From NCBI RefSeq assembly GCF_014202995.1, contig NZ_JACHIA010000007.1:1-64000 (forward strand): a stretch of DNA of 64,000 nucleotides, read 5' to 3'. Below the pieces are notes generated by a model, which ran no database searches, was not told where the DNA came from, and saw nothing but the letters and a program-made list of their open reading frames with translations. This DNA comes from Longimicrobium terrae. GTDB taxonomy: Bacteria > Gemmatimonadota > Gemmatimonadetes > Longimicrobiales > Longimicrobiaceae. The translations under genes were made by a program, and so were the position numbers. Positions 9,978 through 18,449 of the stretch are shown piece after piece (the stretch's first letter is position 1; each line of letters opens with the position of its first letter).

Positions 9978-10862
9978 GTGTCCGCTACCACCACGCACCG
10001 CCTGCAGCTGCTGGGCGCCGCGCTTCTGTTTTCCACCGGCGGCGCGGCCATCAAGTCCACCACGCTTTCCTCGTGGCAGGTGGCCGGCTTTCGCTCCATC
10101 ATCGCCGCCCTCGCCATCCTGCTGGTGGTGCCCGCGGCGCGGCGCGGTTGGACGTGGCACGTGCTTCCGGTGGGCGCGGCGTACGCCACCACGCTCATTC
10201 TGTTCGTCACCGCCAACAAGCTCACGACGTCGGCCAACGCCATCTTTCTGCAGGCCACCGCGCCGCTGTACATGCTGGCGCTGGGGCCGCTGCTGCTGCG
10301 CGAAAAGGTGCGCGGCCGCGACCTGCTCTTCATGCTTCCGGTGGCGGTGGGGGTCACGCTCTTCTTCGTGGGGGCGGAGGCGCCGGCGGCCACGGCGCCC
10401 AACCCCGCGCGCGGCAACGTGATGGCCATGCTGAGCGGGTTCACGTGGGCGCTCACGCTGGTGGGCCTGCGGTGGATGGGCAACCGCCAGGGCGGCGACG
10501 GCAGCGCCATTCCCACCGTCGTGGCGGGGAACGCGATCGCGTTCCTTGCCTGCCTTCCCATGGCGCTCCCCGTGGCGCACGCCACCACGGGCGACTGGGT
10601 GGCGGTGGGCTACCTGGGCGTCTTTCAGATTGGCGCGGCGTACCTGCTGCTCACCGCCGGAATCCGCCACGTTCCGGCGCTGGAGGCGTCCGTCCTTCTG
10701 CTGCTGGAGCCGGCACTGAACCCGGTGTGGTCGTGGCTTACGCAGGGCGAGCGGCCAGGGGCGTGGGCCATCGGCGGCGGCGCGCTCATCCTGGGCGCGA
10801 CGCTGCTGCGCACCTGGTGGGACGCGCGCACCAGGCCAGGCGAGCAGCCCGCCGCGGTGTAG
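9978..10862 (+). CDS. EamA/DMT-family transporter
   Basis: The product of about 294 residues has ten predicted membrane helices arranged as two EamA repeats, beginning LQLLGAALLFSTGGAAIKS and the second around FTWALTLVGLRWMG. Such drug/metabolite transporters usually export amino acids or metabolites; the substrate is not readable. The start is uncertain: GTG 9978 (MSATTTHRLQ) is preferred, TTG 9963 is also in frame, and no clear ribosome binding site is seen for either. It converges on the TonB-like gene and they share a hairpin at 10901. Confidence 0.88.
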   Translation: MSATTTHRLQLLGAALLFSTGGAAIKSTTLSSWQVAGFRSIIAALAILLVVPAARRGWTWHVLPVGAAYATTLILFVTANKLTTSANAIFLQATAPLYMLALGPLLLREKVRGRDLLFMLPVAVGVTLFFVGAEAPAATAPNPARGNVMAMLSGFTWALTLVGLRWMGNRQGGDGSAIPTVVAGNAIAFLACLPMALPVAHATTGDWVAVGYLGVFQIGAAYLLLTAGIRHVPALEASVLLLLEPALNPVWSWLTQGERPGAWAIGGGALILGATLLRTWWDARTRPGEQPAAV

Positions 10863-10900
10863 CGGTTTCCGGGCAAACGGCCTTGGTGGATGCATGAAAC

Positions 10901-10936
10901 ACGGCGGGCCCCGGACTCAGGTCCGGGGCCCGCCGT
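10901..10936. terminator. Bidirectional hairpin between convergent genes
   Basis: A perfect 16-bp stem (ACGGCGGGCCCCGGAC and complement) with a TCAG loop lies midway between the EamA and TonB-like genes. The T tracts on both sides are short, so it may rely on stem strength. Confidence 0.75.
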
Positions 10937-10957
10937 TCCGTCGCGTGGGGACGATCT

Positions 10958-11728
10958 TCAGTCCGCGACAGACCACAGGATGGGGATGGTGACGCGCACC
11001 GGCACCGCCACGCCGCCGATCCGGGCCGGGCGAAAGCGGAAGCGCTCCGAGGCGCGGACGGCCGCCTCGCCGAACTGCGGATGCGAGGTTTCCACCACGC
11101 GGGCCGAGTTGGGCCGCACGCGCCCGTCCTCGTCCACGATCACCTCCAGAAGCACCCGCCCCGTCATTCCCGCATCGCGCATCCGCTGGGGATAGTTGCG
11201 CTCCAGCAGGCGGCTCAGACCGCCGCGGTCCAGCGACGGCTGTTCTTCCACCAGATCGGGCGTCATCACCATGTCGACGGGCAGCGCGGCGGGCTGCGGA
11301 TTGTTGTTGCCGGTCACTACGACGTCCTCACCCATCGGCGGCCCGATCACGTCGCCGTCTTCGCCGATTCCCGTCAGCGTGGCTGGGTCGATGGGCGCCT
11401 GGTTCGGATTGGGGGGCTTTACGCCGTCGGGCACGTCGGGGGGCGGCAGCAGCACCACGTTCTCGCCGGTCTTGGGCGGGATGGCGTCGTCCACCACGGC
11501 CGTCTGCATGGGCGGGGGCGGCGGCGCGGGGGGCGCGGGGATGGGAGGCGCGGGATCCAGTTCGGTCCAATCCACGACCGGCTGTTCCTGAGGTTGCGGC
11601 TCCTTCTCCGGGCCGGAGGAGGCGAACATCACGCCCCCGACGAGCAGGATGTGGGCGGCCACGGAGGCCATTACCGTGGCGGGGCTCAGGACCCGGCGCT
11701 TCTTTTCCCCGGCGAGTACGTTGAACAT
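10958..11728 (-). CDS. TonB-family energy transducer protein
   Basis: The 256-residue protein has a cytoplasmic start, one membrane helix (about residues 17-36, ATVMASVAAHILLVGGVMFA), a long Pro-rich periplasmic spacer, and a C-terminal TonB domain (about 170-256) with YPQRMRDAGMTGRVLLEVIV and FRFRPARIGGVAVPVRVTI. It would couple the inner-membrane proton gradient to outer-membrane receptors such as the one at 3409. ExbB and ExbD are not in the window. The ATG at 11728 is preceded by AGGAGAG, supporting this start. Confidence 0.9.
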   Translation of the reverse strand: MFNVLAGEKKRRVLSPATVMASVAAHILLVGGVMFASSGPEKEPQPQEQPVVDWTELDPAPPIPAPPAPPPPPMQTAVVDDAIPPKTGENVVLLPPPDVPDGVKPPNPNQAPIDPATLTGIGEDGDVIGPPMGEDVVVTGNNNPQPAALPVDMVMTPDLVEEQPSLDRGGLSRLLERNYPQRMRDAGMTGRVLLEVIVDEDGRVRPNSARVVETSHPQFGEAAVRASERFRFRPARIGGVAVPVRVTIPILWSVAD

Positions 11729-12060
11729 GCGGCGCTCTCCTGCGTGAACGGCGGACAACGAGGTGGGATCGCAAGGGCGGCGGGTGGATACGAGGACAGG
11801 CCGGCCTGTCCTACGTCCCTGCACCGGCGGGAGTTCCGTCCGTTGCCCGCTGCCCTTCCGTCTATGCAACGGACGATCGTTCGCCGTTCTGACGAGCGGG
11901 GTCCGGCGGGGAAAGCGCGAGCATCTGAGCTTGAGAAATCTGGCGCCTTGGACAGCGGCGCGTGCGGAGGGTGGGCCCCCATCCCCGACCCTTCCCAAAA
12001 ACCCTTGGGAAGGGAGACCTCAGCGCGAGGGCAACCGGCGGTGCTCGTCCGCGGCTGTGG

Positions 12061-12132
12061 CCCTCACCCCGCGTGCTGCGCACGACGACCCTCTCCCACG
12101 AACGGATGTGGGAGAGGGAGCACACCCCAGTG
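12061..12132. repeat. Dispersed repeat block with CTCTCCCA/TGGGAGAG hairpin, copy 1
   Basis: This 72-base block begins CCCTCACCCCGCGTGCTGCG and ends CACACCCCAGTG. It is identical to 21470-21541 except for one base that I can see. The inner arms CTCTCCCA and TGGGAGAG form a stem-loop. It is extragenic in both places. Confidence 0.9.
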
Positions 12133-12152
12133 ACGTGCGCATTCTGAACGCA

Positions 12153-12230
12153 GTTGAAGCCCCGAACCGCGCGCGAATAGCGCGGTGTCGGGGCTTTGCG
12201 CTGTTTGAGCGGCGGATTCATTCGCTCAGG
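12153..12230. repeat. Dispersed repeat GTTGAAGCCCCGAAC type, copy 2
   Basis: It has the same element order as 178-254: GTTGAAGCCCCGAAC, a variable spacer, GTGTCGGGGCTTTGCGCTG, then GAGCGGCGGATTCATTCGCT. The variable spacer with conserved flanks is typical of a small hairpin-forming extragenic element. Confidence 0.85.
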
Positions 12231-12302
12231 AGACCTCGCTCGACACGAAAATCCCAGGTGCTCGCGCCGATCCATCCGCCCCGCCGGAACCTCCGCAGTT
12301 CG

Positions 12303-12349
12303 TTTTGGGGGAGGGTGGGCGAGTAGTACGAGCCCGGGTGGGGGCCGCC
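12303..12349. repeat. Dispersed G-rich repeat abutting ung, copy 1
   Basis: The block TTTTGGGGGAGGGTGGGCGA followed by GTAGTACGAGCCCGGGTG and GGGGCCGCC is repeated at 21907-21954. This copy ends immediately before the ung stop codon (TGA on bases 12352-12350), so it could affect ung transcript ends. Confidence 0.85.
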
Positions 12350-13024
12350 TCAGAGCCTGGGCAGGCACCAGTCGATGGGCGCGTTCCCCGTCCGCTCCAG
12401 TTCCCGGTTGATGATGGTGAACGGGGTGCTCCCGAAAAACCCGCGGCTGGCGGAAAGCGGAGATGGATGCGCGCTCTTGTGGATGAAGTGCGGCGGCCCG
12501 ATCAGCGCCTCCTTCTTGGCCGCGTACCCGCCCCACAGCACGAACACCACCGGATCCGTCTTTGCCGCCACGGCGCGGATCACCGCGTCCGTGAAGCGCT
12601 CCCACCCCCTGCCCTTGTGCGAGTTGGGCTCGCCGTCGCGCACGGTGAGCACGGCGTTCAGCAGCAGCACGCCCTGCTTTGCCCAGTGCTCCAGCGAGCC
12701 GTGGCCCGGCGGCGTGCATCCTATCTCCGACTTCAATTCCTTGAAGATGTTGGCCAGCGATGGCGGCGGACGAACGCCGGGGCGCACCGAGAACGCCAGC
12801 CCGTGCGCCTGCCCCGGTCCGTGATACGGGTCCTGCCCCAGGATCAGCACCCTGACCTTGTCGTACGGCGTCAGGCGCAGGGCGGTGAACTCCTCGCCCG
12901 CGGGCGGATACACGGGGCCGGCCGCGCGCTCCGCATCCACGAACTCGCTCAGCTGCCGGAACCAGGGCGCATCGAGTTCAGCGGCGAGGTGCCGGCGCCA
13001 TGATTCGGGAAGATTGGTGTCCAT
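12350..13024 (-). CDS. ung: Uracil-DNA glycosylase (family 1)
   Basis: The 224-residue enzyme removes uracil from DNA (EC 3.2.2.27) at the start of base-excision repair. Catalytic motif A GQDPYHGPGQAHGLAFSV sits at about residues 63-80 with Asp65 as the general base, and motif B HPSPLSA with the leucine loop follows near residue 190. Length and order fit the UNG family. The ATG at 13024 (MDTNLPESW) is preceded by GGGTGGAACG. It is a stand-alone gene with no partner in the window. Confidence 0.97.
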   Translation of the reverse strand: MDTNLPESWRRHLAAELDAPWFRQLSEFVDAERAAGPVYPPAGEEFTALRLTPYDKVRVLILGQDPYHGPGQAHGLAFSVRPGVRPPPSLANIFKELKSEIGCTPPGHGSLEHWAKQGVLLLNAVLTVRDGEPNSHKGRGWERFTDAVIRAVAAKTDPVVFVLWGGYAAKKEALIGPPHFIHKSAHPSPLSASRGFFGSTPFTIINRELERTGNAPIDWCLPRL

Positions 13025-13230
13025 CGTTCCACCCAAAAGGATACAAAGGAGACGGATCAGGCGGTGCGATGCAATCACGGGACCCGCCCCGGACGCTTCG
13101 CCGTGCACCCGGCCGGGCACCGCGCATGCAGCTTTCCGCCTTCGTGCGCCGCCCGGCGGGATGGAACACGCGGGCGGGGATCTCCGGTATGACCCAGGGT
13201 GAAGTCAAACCGTCTGGATGGAGACGAGCC

Positions 13231-13947
13231 ATGATCAAGCCCAATGTTCGAGCATCGTTCGGCAGGCGCGAGGCGGAACTCCTGACCGCCATCGCCGGGC
13301 CGGGCGGCGAGGCGCTGCTGCGCCGGGGCGGCCTGGACGCGCTGCTGGACGACGCGGCCGTGCTGCGCGGTTTGGCGCGCGGCCCGCGGGTGAGCACCGC
13401 GCCTGCGCCGCTGGTGTTCTACGTCCTCGTTCGCCACGCGCTCATGCAGCGCGAGATCCACGACCGGCAGCTGGCGGACTACACCGCGGCCATCCTGCTG
13501 GAGTTCGCCACGGCGGGAAAGGCGCACCGGGTGGATGGCGGCGCGGGCGAACCGTTTCACTACCTGGCGGACATCGTCGCCGCGCTGGAGCAGGCGCGCG
13601 GCGAGCGGGAGTTTCTGCTGCGGGTGCACCTGGGCAACTTTGCCCTCTGGCTGAGCGGCGTGTTTCCCGACCATATCGCGCACCGGGTGCAGCGGCGCGG
13701 CGCCCCGCCCATCTCGTACTACGATGAACTGGGATCCACCGGCTTTCGGCTGGCGGCGGGAAGCGATCTGGCCATGCGCCACGGGATGGGCGACGTGCTG
13801 CTGCGCGCCGCCGAGCAGTTCCGCGACGTGCGATCCGCGCTCAACTCGCTCTCCGACACCCTCTTCTTTCCGCAGAGCCGCGACGCCGTCGAGCGCCTGC
13901 TGCGCCAGGTGAGCGACGACTATCAGCGCGGCACCGGCTGGTCCTGA
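13231..13947 (+). CDS. Conserved hypothetical protein, mainly helical
   Basis: The 238-residue product starts MIKPNVRASFGRREAELLTA after the ribosome binding site GGAGACGAG. It is rich in Ala, Leu and Arg, has no signal peptide, and reads as a soluble helical protein with stretches such as VFYVLVRHALMQREIHDRQL and LRVHLGNFALWLSGVFPDHI. The pattern of well-spaced hydrophobic residues and the good start site make it a real gene, but I do not recognise the family. It is monocistronic and followed by a terminator. Confidence 0.75.
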   Translation: MIKPNVRASFGRREAELLTAIAGPGGEALLRRGGLDALLDDAAVLRGLARGPRVSTAPAPLVFYVLVRHALMQREIHDRQLADYTAAILLEFATAGKAHRVDGGAGEPFHYLADIVAALEQARGEREFLLRVHLGNFALWLSGVFPDHIAHRVQRRGAPPISYYDELGSTGFRLAAGSDLAMRHGMGDVLLRAAEQFRDVRSALNSLSDTLFFPQSRDAVERLLRQVSDDYQRGTGWS

Positions 13948-13968
13948 TCCTCATCACCACCAGACAGT

Positions 13969-14010
13969 AATCGCCCCTCTCCCGAAGCTCGGGAGCGGGG
14001 CGATTTTCTT
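13969..14010 (+). terminator. Rho-independent terminator
   Basis: A 17-bp stem with one mismatch (AATCGCCCCTCTCCCGA against TCGGGAGCGGGGCGATT) is followed by TTTCTT, 22 bases after the preceding stop. Confidence 0.88.
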
Positions 14011-14033
14011 CAGGAGAAACGGCAACCGATCAT

Positions 14034-14115
14034 CTCACACAGAGGCACAGAGACACAGAGAGAAAAACAATCCCATCCGTTGTTCTTTCTCTGCGTCTCT
14101 GCGGCTCTGTGTGAG
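14034..14115. repeat. Long inverted repeat CTCACACAGAG...CTCTGTGTGAG
   Basis: The left arm (14034-14070) reads CTCACACAGAGGCACAGAGA and continues CACAGAGAGAAAAACAA. The right arm (14080-14115) is nearly its complement, beginning TTGTTCTTTCTCTGC and ending CTCTGTGTGAG. The two arms would form a hairpin of about 34 bp around a 9-base loop. Its low G+C and simple composition are unlike the flanks. It lies 11 bases downstream of the DUF5916 gene on the minus strand and may act as a transcript-end structure or be a small mobile hairpin element. Confidence 0.85.
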
Positions 14116-14126
14116 GCTCTTTTCTT

Positions 14127-16706
14127 TCAGAGATTCAGCCAGTAGTTCAGCTTCAGCATGAGCACGTTGGTGGCGGGAACGGGCACGTCGTTGTCGAACC
14201 CGAACAGCCGGTTGAAGTCGCGGCCAAAGCGGAAGTCGCCGTTGTCACCAAAGTTCTCGCGCCCCTGGCTCCACACCACGAACAGCGTGCTCCCCGGCCG
14301 GTACTCCCACCGCACCACCGCGTTGGTGCGCATCTGCTTGAAGTTGAAGTCCGGGCTGAACGGCTCGTCCGCCGGCTGGTAGCGGTCCTCAAAGCGGCTC
14401 GCGCGCGGATCGGCCACCGTCATGAAGTCGCGGTAGTCGCCCGCGCTCACAAAGGGCTGCGCGTAGAACTGCAGCGACAGGTCCGGCGTAAAGGTGTAGC
14501 TGAGCCGCGTGGTGATGGACACCGTGGTCTGGTCCAGCCGCGCGAACAGGTACTCGCTGTCATCCCCCTCGCCCAGCACCGTCACGTACTGCAGCCCGTC
14601 GCGGCTCCACGAAACGCCGGGGCTCAGCGAAAGCTGCATGCGGCTGGACGGGCGCACGTCCACGTACGGGCTGAAGCTGGCGTTGCGGCCGTTGCTTCCC
14701 GCGTTGCCGCCGTAGCCGCCGTCCAGCCCGAACGACACGCGGCGCCGCGTGTCGCTGCTGAGGCCGAACCAGGTGCTCCAGAACCCGTCATCCACCAGCG
14801 CCGGCCCGCCACGCAGTTCCCGCGTCTCCAGCCCGCCCAGCCCGATCTCCGCGCCGCCGTAGCCGCTCCACAGATTCGACAGCTGAAAGTTGCCGTTCAC
14901 GTTGCCGCCGGTGCCCGTCCGCTCGCGCCCCGTGGTCCACCCCGAGTACGCGTTCCATCCCAGGTTCCACGAGCGGAAGCCACCCTGCGGGGTGTTCTGG
15001 AACCAGCGCCCGTAGCCGGCCAGCTCCACCTGGTCCGCGGAGCGCTGGTAGCCCAGTTCGTTGATCTCGAACCCCGGCGAGCGGTACAGCCCCAGCACAC
15101 CGCCCCGGTACCGCGATCCGCCAATGCGCCCCACCTGCAGCCCCGCGCCCCGCCCGTTGAGCGACTCGCGCGTGGCGTCGTACCGCAGGTGTCCGGCGTC
15201 CTCACGCTGGTAGTAGCGCTGCGGGGCCAGCTGAAGCCGCTGGATGGCCAGCGTGTCGCCCTTCACCAGGCTGCCCAGCGCCCAGCCGGCCACTTCCCAG
15301 TCCCCGCCCGCGAACCGGCTGCGGAAGTCCAGCCCGCCCGTGTACGCGGAACTGGGGAGAAACAGGAGGCCGTCGTCGTCCAGCGCGCGATTGGTGGCGG
15401 TGAGCACCGCGCCCACCGCGCTGCGGCCGTCGTGAAAGTCGCGGCGCACGCGGGCCATGCCGTAGCTGGTGAGCGGCTCGCTGGCGATGGAGCGGATGTC
15501 CCCCGTCTGTGCATCGAAGAAGCGGGTGCGCTCCTGCCCGGTGATGGCGTTCAGCACGCCGATGTTCCAGTCGCGCGCCACCTTTCCCGTCAGCTTGGCG
15601 GCGCCCAGGATCGTCGTCTGCTGCGGCGAATCCACGTACGGCCGCCCCTCCGACGTCCCCATCCGCCGCTGCGGCGCCCGCCCGATGCGGCGGGAGTAGA
15701 ACAGCCCCTCGCTGTTGTCGTCCCCCAGCCCCACGCCGAACTGAAAGATGTCCACGCCCTCCACGAAGAACGGGCGCTTGTCGCTGAAGTAGCTTTCAAA
15801 CGCGCTCAGGTTCACCTCCGACGGGTCCGCCTCCACCTGCCCGAAGTCCGGGTTGATGGTGGCCGTCAGCGTCAGGTCCGACGACAAGCCGTATTTGACG
15901 TCCGCGCCCACGCTGGCGAACGGGTCCGTCCCCCGGAAGAAGGGATCGCCGTCATGCCCGGCGGCGGGGGCGCGCGTCACGCTGGCCACCGTGTAGGGAA
16001 GCACCTCCAGCCGCCGCGGCGCGCGCAGCCCGGTGAGCCCCGTGAGCGTGCCGAAGCGTGAGGTGTACCCCGGCGCGTCCGGCGACATGGGCGACCAGTA
16101 CGAGCGCTCCTGCCGCCGCGCCAGGTCGCGCAGAATGTTGAGGCCCCACGTCTGCCCCATCTCCGACGCGCGGAACCGCAGCTGCGACAGGGGGATGCGG
16201 AACTCCGCGCTCCATCCCTCCGCATCCACCGACACCTCCGCGTCCCACACGGCGTCCCAGCTCAGGTCCTCGTTGCCGTCGTTGAAGTGGAACACGTCCT
16301 TCTTCACGCCGCGCGGATTGACGCCGAAGCGGTAGCCGGAGCGCTTGTCGTTGTAGCTGTCGAAGATGATCTGCACCCAGTCGGTGTAGACGCCGCTGGC
16401 GTCTCGCCGGGCCAGCAGGCTGGCGATGCTGTCGGGCCGCGTGTCCCACGCCCGCACGGCCACGTACACCGCGTGGTCGTCGTAGGCGATGCGGGCTTCC
16501 GTGCGCTGGCTGGCCGGCTGCCCCCAGTCCGGGTTCTGCTGCACAAAGTCGCCGGCCACCGGAACGGCCGCCCACACGGCGTCGTTCAGGCGGCCGTCCA
16601 CCGCCACCGACTCGCCGGGGGCGAGGCGGTGGGCGGCGATCGTCTTGCGCGTGGTATCGGCCGGGGCCAGGACGGTGGCCCCGATCAGGAGGAGTGCTGC
16701 GAGCAT
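14127..16706 (-). CDS. DUF5916 outer-membrane barrel protein with N-terminal CBM9-like domain
   Basis: The 859-residue protein has a short signal peptide, then a CBM9-like beta-sandwich (about residues 30-210; DGRLNDAVWAAVP, VYVAVRAWDTRPDS, WSAEFRIPLSQLRF) and the DUF5916 domain, which reads as a long beta-barrel (for example TINPDFGQVEADPSEVNLSA and FFVEGVDIFQFG). It ends in the strand NVLMLKLNYWLNL, fitting outer-membrane insertion. Function in the family is not established; binding of a carbohydrate or envelope ligand is inferred. It is the last gene of the sigma/anti-sigma operon, 36 bases after the DUF4097 gene. Confidence 0.88.
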   Translation of the reverse strand: MLAALLLIGATVLAPADTTRKTIAAHRLAPGESVAVDGRLNDAVWAAVPVAGDFVQQNPDWGQPASQRTEARIAYDDHAVYVAVRAWDTRPDSIASLLARRDASGVYTDWVQIIFDSYNDKRSGYRFGVNPRGVKKDVFHFNDGNEDLSWDAVWDAEVSVDAEGWSAEFRIPLSQLRFRASEMGQTWGLNILRDLARRQERSYWSPMSPDAPGYTSRFGTLTGLTGLRAPRRLEVLPYTVASVTRAPAAGHDGDPFFRGTDPFASVGADVKYGLSSDLTLTATINPDFGQVEADPSEVNLSAFESYFSDKRPFFVEGVDIFQFGVGLGDDNSEGLFYSRRIGRAPQRRMGTSEGRPYVDSPQQTTILGAAKLTGKVARDWNIGVLNAITGQERTRFFDAQTGDIRSIASEPLTSYGMARVRRDFHDGRSAVGAVLTATNRALDDDGLLFLPSSAYTGGLDFRSRFAGGDWEVAGWALGSLVKGDTLAIQRLQLAPQRYYQREDAGHLRYDATRESLNGRGAGLQVGRIGGSRYRGGVLGLYRSPGFEINELGYQRSADQVELAGYGRWFQNTPQGGFRSWNLGWNAYSGWTTGRERTGTGGNVNGNFQLSNLWSGYGGAEIGLGGLETRELRGGPALVDDGFWSTWFGLSSDTRRRVSFGLDGGYGGNAGSNGRNASFSPYVDVRPSSRMQLSLSPGVSWSRDGLQYVTVLGEGDDSEYLFARLDQTTVSITTRLSYTFTPDLSLQFYAQPFVSAGDYRDFMTVADPRASRFEDRYQPADEPFSPDFNFKQMRTNAVVRWEYRPGSTLFVVWSQGRENFGDNGDFRFGRDFNRLFGFDNDVPVPATNVLMLKLNYWLNL

Positions 16707-16742
16707 GGAGGGGTACGGCGGGGTCGAAAGGTGCGCGGAGGG

Positions 16743-17702
16743 CTAGCGGCGGATGAGCCGCACCGGTCCGCTGAAGGTGGTGATGGTGATGTCGGTGCCG
16801 CCCGACCCGATGCGCAGCCGGCGCTCTCCGCCGTCGCGCCGGCCTTCGCCAAAGGCGGAGGTGAAGCGGCCGTTCCACGTGGTGACGGTGAGGTCCGCGT
16901 CGGTGCCGCCCGGGAGGCGCAGCTCCACGCTGCCGCTGTGCGAATCCACGCTCAGGTCGCCCGACAGCGGCCCCTCCACGACCACCGGGCCGGACACCGT
17001 CTGCATGCTCCCGGTGATGCGCCGGCCCGCCACGGTGATAGGCGCGCTGACGGTGTTGACCTCCACCTGGCCGTTGGCGCTGGTGATGCGCACCGGGCCG
17101 TTGAGCGTGTTCACCTCCATGCGCGGCGAGGCGGCGCTGATGGTGACGCCCCCGTTGAGCGCGTCGGCCTCGATGTGCCCGCTGGCGCTTCCGGCAACGG
17201 TGATGGGGCCGTTCATGGAGTGCACGCTCACGTCGCGGGTGGTGCAGTTGATGGTGACCGGCCCGTTGGTGGTGCTGACCTCCACGTTGCGCGGGCTGCC
17301 GTTGATGGAAACGGGGCCGTTCTGGTTGTCGGCCTCCACGTTCCCCTCCACCCCCGTGACGGTGACCGCGCCGCCGCCGGCCTGCACCTGCACCGACCGC
17401 CCGGCGGGGACGCGCACCTCCAGGGTGGCCGGCCCCGCGCGCCCGCGGCTTCCCACCACGGTCACGTCGCCGCCGTCCAGCTGCAGGCGGTCGCCTTCGC
17501 GGGCCAGCGTGCCCGTCACCTGGATCTCGTTGCGGTTCCACCCGATGACGCGCAGCGAGCCGCCGTTGGTGCTGATTTCCGTCGTTCCCGTGCCGCTGGT
17601 GGACTGGCGGGCGTTCACCTGCCGCTGCGCCTGCGCCGGGGCGGCCCAGCCCAGGAGCACGGCCGCCCCCGCGGCCGTCAGAAGCCGAATGTGCGAGTTC
17701 AT
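16743..17702 (-). CDS. DUF4097-family beta-repeat secreted protein
   Basis: The 319-residue protein has a signal peptide ending near APAQAQ and then a right-handed beta-repeat domain with repeated NGPVxI and NGGVTI turns (GPVSINGSP, GPVTINCTT, NGPITVAGS, NGPVRITSA), characteristic of DUF4097 head-GIN-like proteins. It is probably periplasmic or surface-exposed. It lies 30 bases after the anti-sigma gene and 36 before the DUF5916 gene, so all are expected on one transcript. DUF4097 genes are often found beside ECF sigma/anti-sigma pairs, which suggests an envelope-linked role. Confidence 0.9.
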   Translation of the reverse strand: MNSHIRLLTAAGAAVLLGWAAPAQAQRQVNARQSTSGTGTTEISTNGGSLRVIGWNRNEIQVTGTLAREGDRLQLDGGDVTVVGSRGRAGPATLEVRVPAGRSVQVQAGGGAVTVTGVEGNVEADNQNGPVSINGSPRNVEVSTTNGPVTINCTTRDVSVHSMNGPITVAGSASGHIEADALNGGVTISAASPRMEVNTLNGPVRITSANGQVEVNTVSAPITVAGRRITGSMQTVSGPVVVEGPLSGDLSVDSHSGSVELRLPGGTDADLTVTTWNGRFTSAFGEGRRDGGERRLRIGSGGTDITITTFSGPVRLIRR

Positions 17703-17732
17703 TGGTCTTTATCTTTCGATGGACGCGTGCGG

Positions 17733-18449
17733 CTACAACTGCACCGCGCGGCGCAGCACGTCCAGCTTGGCGTCGTAGGCGGTCGAGAGCATCCGTGCGA
17801 GCTCCCGGCTGTTGGGGTCCGCGGCCAGGGCCGCGCTCGATTCCTGAATGGCCTTGTCGATCACGCGCAGGTTGGCCTCCACCGTGGCGGCCGTGCGGGG
17901 AGACATGCGCCCCCGCTGCGTCTGCAGAAGCTTTTGCAGATCGCCGATGGCCACCTGGTACTCCTGCTCCGCGGGGCGGAACGAGGCCAGCGCCGCGTCC
18001 TGCCGGGCCGGCTGCGTCGCCGTCACCGGCGCTTTCTCCACCGGCGTGCCCGCGGCGGGGGCGACGGCGACGGGATCGGTCGTCCCGCGGCCGCCCATGA
18101 CGCTCACGGTGACCAGCGACGAGGTGGTCACCAGCAGCACCGCGGCCGCAGCCTGCATCCACCAGGGCACCCGCCGCGTGTGGCGCGGCCCGATCACCGG
18201 CACCTCGGCGGGGACGGAAACCGTGTCGCGCGGCTGCAGCCGCGGCGCGATCTGCGACCACAGGTCCCGCGCGGGCTCGATGGCGGTGGGGAGCGCGGCG
18301 GCCTCGTCCAGCAGCGCCAGCAGCGCGCGCTCTTCGGCGCGGCAGTCGTCGCACTGCATCAGGTGGCGGCGCACGTCGCGCTCGTCGGGGGCGGCCAGTT
18401 CGCCGCCCACGTAGTCGTCCAGCAGTTCCAGCGTACGTTCGTGTGTCAT
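17733..18449 (-). CDS. Zinc-finger (zf-HC2) anti-sigma factor
   Basis: The 238-residue protein has an N-terminal zinc-binding anti-sigma domain with H-x3-C-x2-C (HLMQCDDC, residues 29-36), a central membrane helix (about 95-116, WWMQAAAAVLLVTTSSLVTV) and a C-terminal extracytoplasmic helical part. It would hold the upstream ECF sigma factor inactive until a signal releases it. The ATG at 18449 overlaps the sigma stop codon as ATGA, a sign of translational coupling and 1:1 synthesis. Confidence 0.93.
   Translation of the reverse strand: MTHERTLELLDDYVGGELAAPDERDVRRHLMQCDDCRAEERALLALLDEAAALPTAIEPARDLWSQIAPRLQPRDTVSVPAEVPVIGPRHTRRVPWWMQAAAAVLLVTTSSLVTVSVMGGRGTTDPVAVAPAAGTPVEKAPVTATQPARQDAALASFRPAEQEYQVAIGDLQKLLQTQRGRMSPRTAATVEANLRVIDKAIQESSAALAADPNSRELARMLSTAYDAKLDVLRRAVQL

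Larger units (their letters stand above)
11729..12349. other. Gene-free mosaic of dispersed repeats
   Basis: This 620-base gap holds the 5' region of the TonB-like gene and then a mosaic of repeat blocks shared with the gap at 21469-22135. A block with TTGGGAAGGGAGACCTCAG near 12005-12023 has its counterpart at about 21613-21631. The other blocks are listed separately. No coding sequence is supported. Confidence 0.75.

Noticed and set aside
12061-12132. A CRISPR-like array from the repeat blocks
   Set aside because: Blocks are not regularly spaced, have no spacers of constant length, and no cas gene is near.
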